Part shown: piece by piece, positions 6,227 through 7,332 of the stretch
Position numbering within the stretch: the stretch's first letter is position 1
Layout of the letters: each line of letters begins with the position of its first letter
Source of the DNA: an uncultured Propionibacteriaceae bacterium
Lineage (GTDB): Bacteria > Actinomycetota > Actinomycetes > Propionibacteriales > Propionibacteriaceae
Assembly: GCA_945875065.1 (NCBI GenBank)
Contig: CAMCJC010000122.1
Coordinates: forward strand, 1 to 7,332
Length of the DNA: 7,332 nt
Reading direction: 5' to 3'
Notes under the pieces: generated by a model
Databases searched by the model: none
Seen by the model: the letters and a program-made list of their open reading frames with translations, nothing else
What the model was told of the DNA's origin: nothing
Position numbers and translations under genes: made by a program

Positions 6227-7332
6227 ATGACCACCACCCCTGTGCGCTCGCGCACCCCGAAACCGTCTAGAAGCAACGGCCAGTGGGCCGTCGACGGCCG
6301 CGCCCCGCTCAACGCGAACGAGGTTTTCAAGGCCGAGTCCGACATCCTCACCGTCCGCGACCGCATCATCTCGACCTACGCCCGCGACGGCTTCGACTCA
6401 ATCCCCAGCGACGACCTCCACGGTCGTTTCCGCTGGTGGGGCCTCTACACGCAGCGCAGGCCCGGCATCGACGGCGGCCGCACCGCCCAGCTGGAGCCCC
6501 ACGAGCTTGAGGACAAGTACTTCATGATGCGGATCCGTCTCGATGGCGGGGCCATCACCCGCGAGCAGATCCGTACCCTCGCCGGCATCTCCCGCGACTT
6601 CGGCCGCGGCACCGCCGATATCACCGACCGCCAGAACATCCAGTACCACTGGATTCGGGTCGAGGATGTCCCGACGATCTGGGAGCGCGTCGAGGCCGCT
6701 GGCATGCGCACCATCGAGGCGTGCGGTGACTGCCCCCGCGTCATCCTCGGCTCCCCCGTCGCCGGCATCGCGGCCGATGAGCTCATCGACCCGACCCCAG
6801 CCATCGACGCGATCACCAGCCGTTTCCTCGGCGACCCTGAACTCGCGAACCTGCCCCGCAAGTTCAAGACCGCCATCACCGGGCATCCCAGTCACGATAT
6901 CGTCCACGAGATCAACGACATCTCCTTCGTCGCTGTCGAGCACCCCGAACTGGGCATTGGCTACGACCTGTGGGTGGGCGGCGGCCTATCCACCGCGCCC
7001 CGCCTCGCCGAACGGCTGGGCGCCTTCGTGCAGCCGGACCAAGTGGCCGACGTCTGGTACGGCGTCATCCGCATCTTCCGCGACTATGGCTACCGCCGCC
7101 TCCGCAACAAGGCCCGCCTCAAGTTCCTCCTGAACGACTGGGGCCCGGAGAAGTTCCGCCAAGTGCTGCAGGACGACTACCTGGGCTTCGAGCTTCCCGA
7201 CGGCCCCGCTGCCCAGCCCAATGGGGCGCCCAGCGACCACATCGGTGTCCACGAACAGGTCGATGGCAACCGCTATATCGGGGCCGCCCCCGTCGTCGGC
7301 CGCGTCGGCGGGGAGACCCTGGCCGGGCTGGC
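6227..7332 (+). CDS. sir: Ferredoxin-dependent assimilatory sulfite reductase, 3'-truncated
   Basis: This siroheme/[4Fe-4S] enzyme reduces sulfite to sulfide with ferredoxin electrons, for cysteine synthesis in the cytoplasm. 368 complete codons are visible; the mycobacterial NirA/SirA enzyme has about 560, so the second repeat with the four cluster cysteines lies past the window edge. The N-terminus (GQWAVDGRAPLNANE), FRWWGLYTQR, EDKYFMMRIRLDGG, the block from TADITDRQNIQYHWI, EACGDCPRVILGSPVAGI, LPRKFKTAI, DLWVGGGLS and FRDYGYRRLRNKARLKFL all follow that protein closely. Siroheme/substrate residues recalled from the M. tuberculosis structure (R97, R166, K207, K209) fall on R102, R171, K212 and K214 here, a constant offset of five. 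Tyr69 and Cys161, which form a covalent bond there, fall on Y74 and C166. Together with the leader peptide this favours sulfite over nitrite. The ATG matches the family start; its RBS is poor (GAAAG, 6213-6217), in keeping with control by the upstream leader. Confidence 0.95.
   Translation, partial: MTTTPVRSRTPKPSRSNGQWAVDGRAPLNANEVFKAESDILTVRDRIISTYARDGFDSIPSDDLHGRFRWWGLYTQRRPGIDGGRTAQLEPHELEDKYFMMRIRLDGGAITREQIRTLAGISRDFGRGTADITDRQNIQYHWIRVEDVPTIWERVEAAGMRTIEACGDCPRVILGSPVAGIAADELIDPTPAIDAITSRFLGDPELANLPRKFKTAITGHPSHDIVHEINDISFVAVEHPELGIGYDLWVGGGLSTAPRLAERLGAFVQPDQVADVWYGVIRIFRDYGYRRLRNKARLKFLLNDWGPEKFRQVLQDDYLGFELPDGPAAQPNGAPSDHIGVHEQVDGNRYIGAAPVVGRVGGETLAGL

Noticed and set aside
6398..6943. 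Minus-strand frames inside the sulfite reductase gene.
   Set aside because: The + strand reading matches a well-known enzyme residue by residue; the antisense frames are shadows.
1..7332. CRISPR arrays, tRNA or rRNA genes, insertion sequences, integrases and attachment sites.
   Set aside because: I looked for regular repeats, cloverleaf-like segments, transposase motifs and terminal inverted repeats and found none that hold up.

Overview
The window is GC-rich (roughly two-thirds G+C in the coding parts), and every gene I can support lies on the + strand. Three things point to an actinobacterium (Actinomycetota): the codon bias toward G/C third positions, a ferredoxin-type sulfite reductase very like the mycobacterial NirA/SirA enzyme, and a short actinobacterial sulfur-type leader peptide in front of it. 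I cannot name the genus.

Bases 2-2250 hold the end of a monosaccharide ABC importer operon: an ATPase with two nucleotide-binding domains (galactose MglA / ribose RbsA type, 5' end outside the window), overlapped by 8 bases by its permease and closed by a 15-bp hairpin with a UUCG loop. The substrate-binding protein, if part of this operon, must lie upstream. Bases 2297-3937 encode a DHA2-type (14-helix) MFS exporter that starts at GTG.

Bases 3938-5923 look like an accessory islet. A candidate promoter precedes a gene for a secreted 175-residue protein of unknown function with a hydrophobic, aromatic-ended C-terminal segment. A 338-base stretch without a convincing gene follows, then two adjacent genes for small membrane proteins that are clearly paralogues of each other. 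I recognise none of the three proteins. The layout (secreted small protein plus small multi-helix membrane proteins) would fit a bacteriocin-like/immunity locus, but that is only a hypothesis.

Bases 5924-7332 are a sulfur-assimilation unit. Three copies of a GCGTCAC word surround a promoter whose predicted transcription start falls on or next to the ATG of a 25-codon leader peptide. Its core, RRLHVDLLRLASASMCR, ends in Cys-Arg-stop. It lies 65 bases upstream of a siroheme/[4Fe-4S] sulfite reductase gene that runs off the right edge. The likely logic is two-layered: a DNA-binding regulator acting at the GCGTCAC sites, and cysteine-sensing translation of the leader controlling the reductase that makes sulfide for cysteine synthesis. 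The leader was recognised by reading the short frames; it is the best-supported regulatory element in the window.
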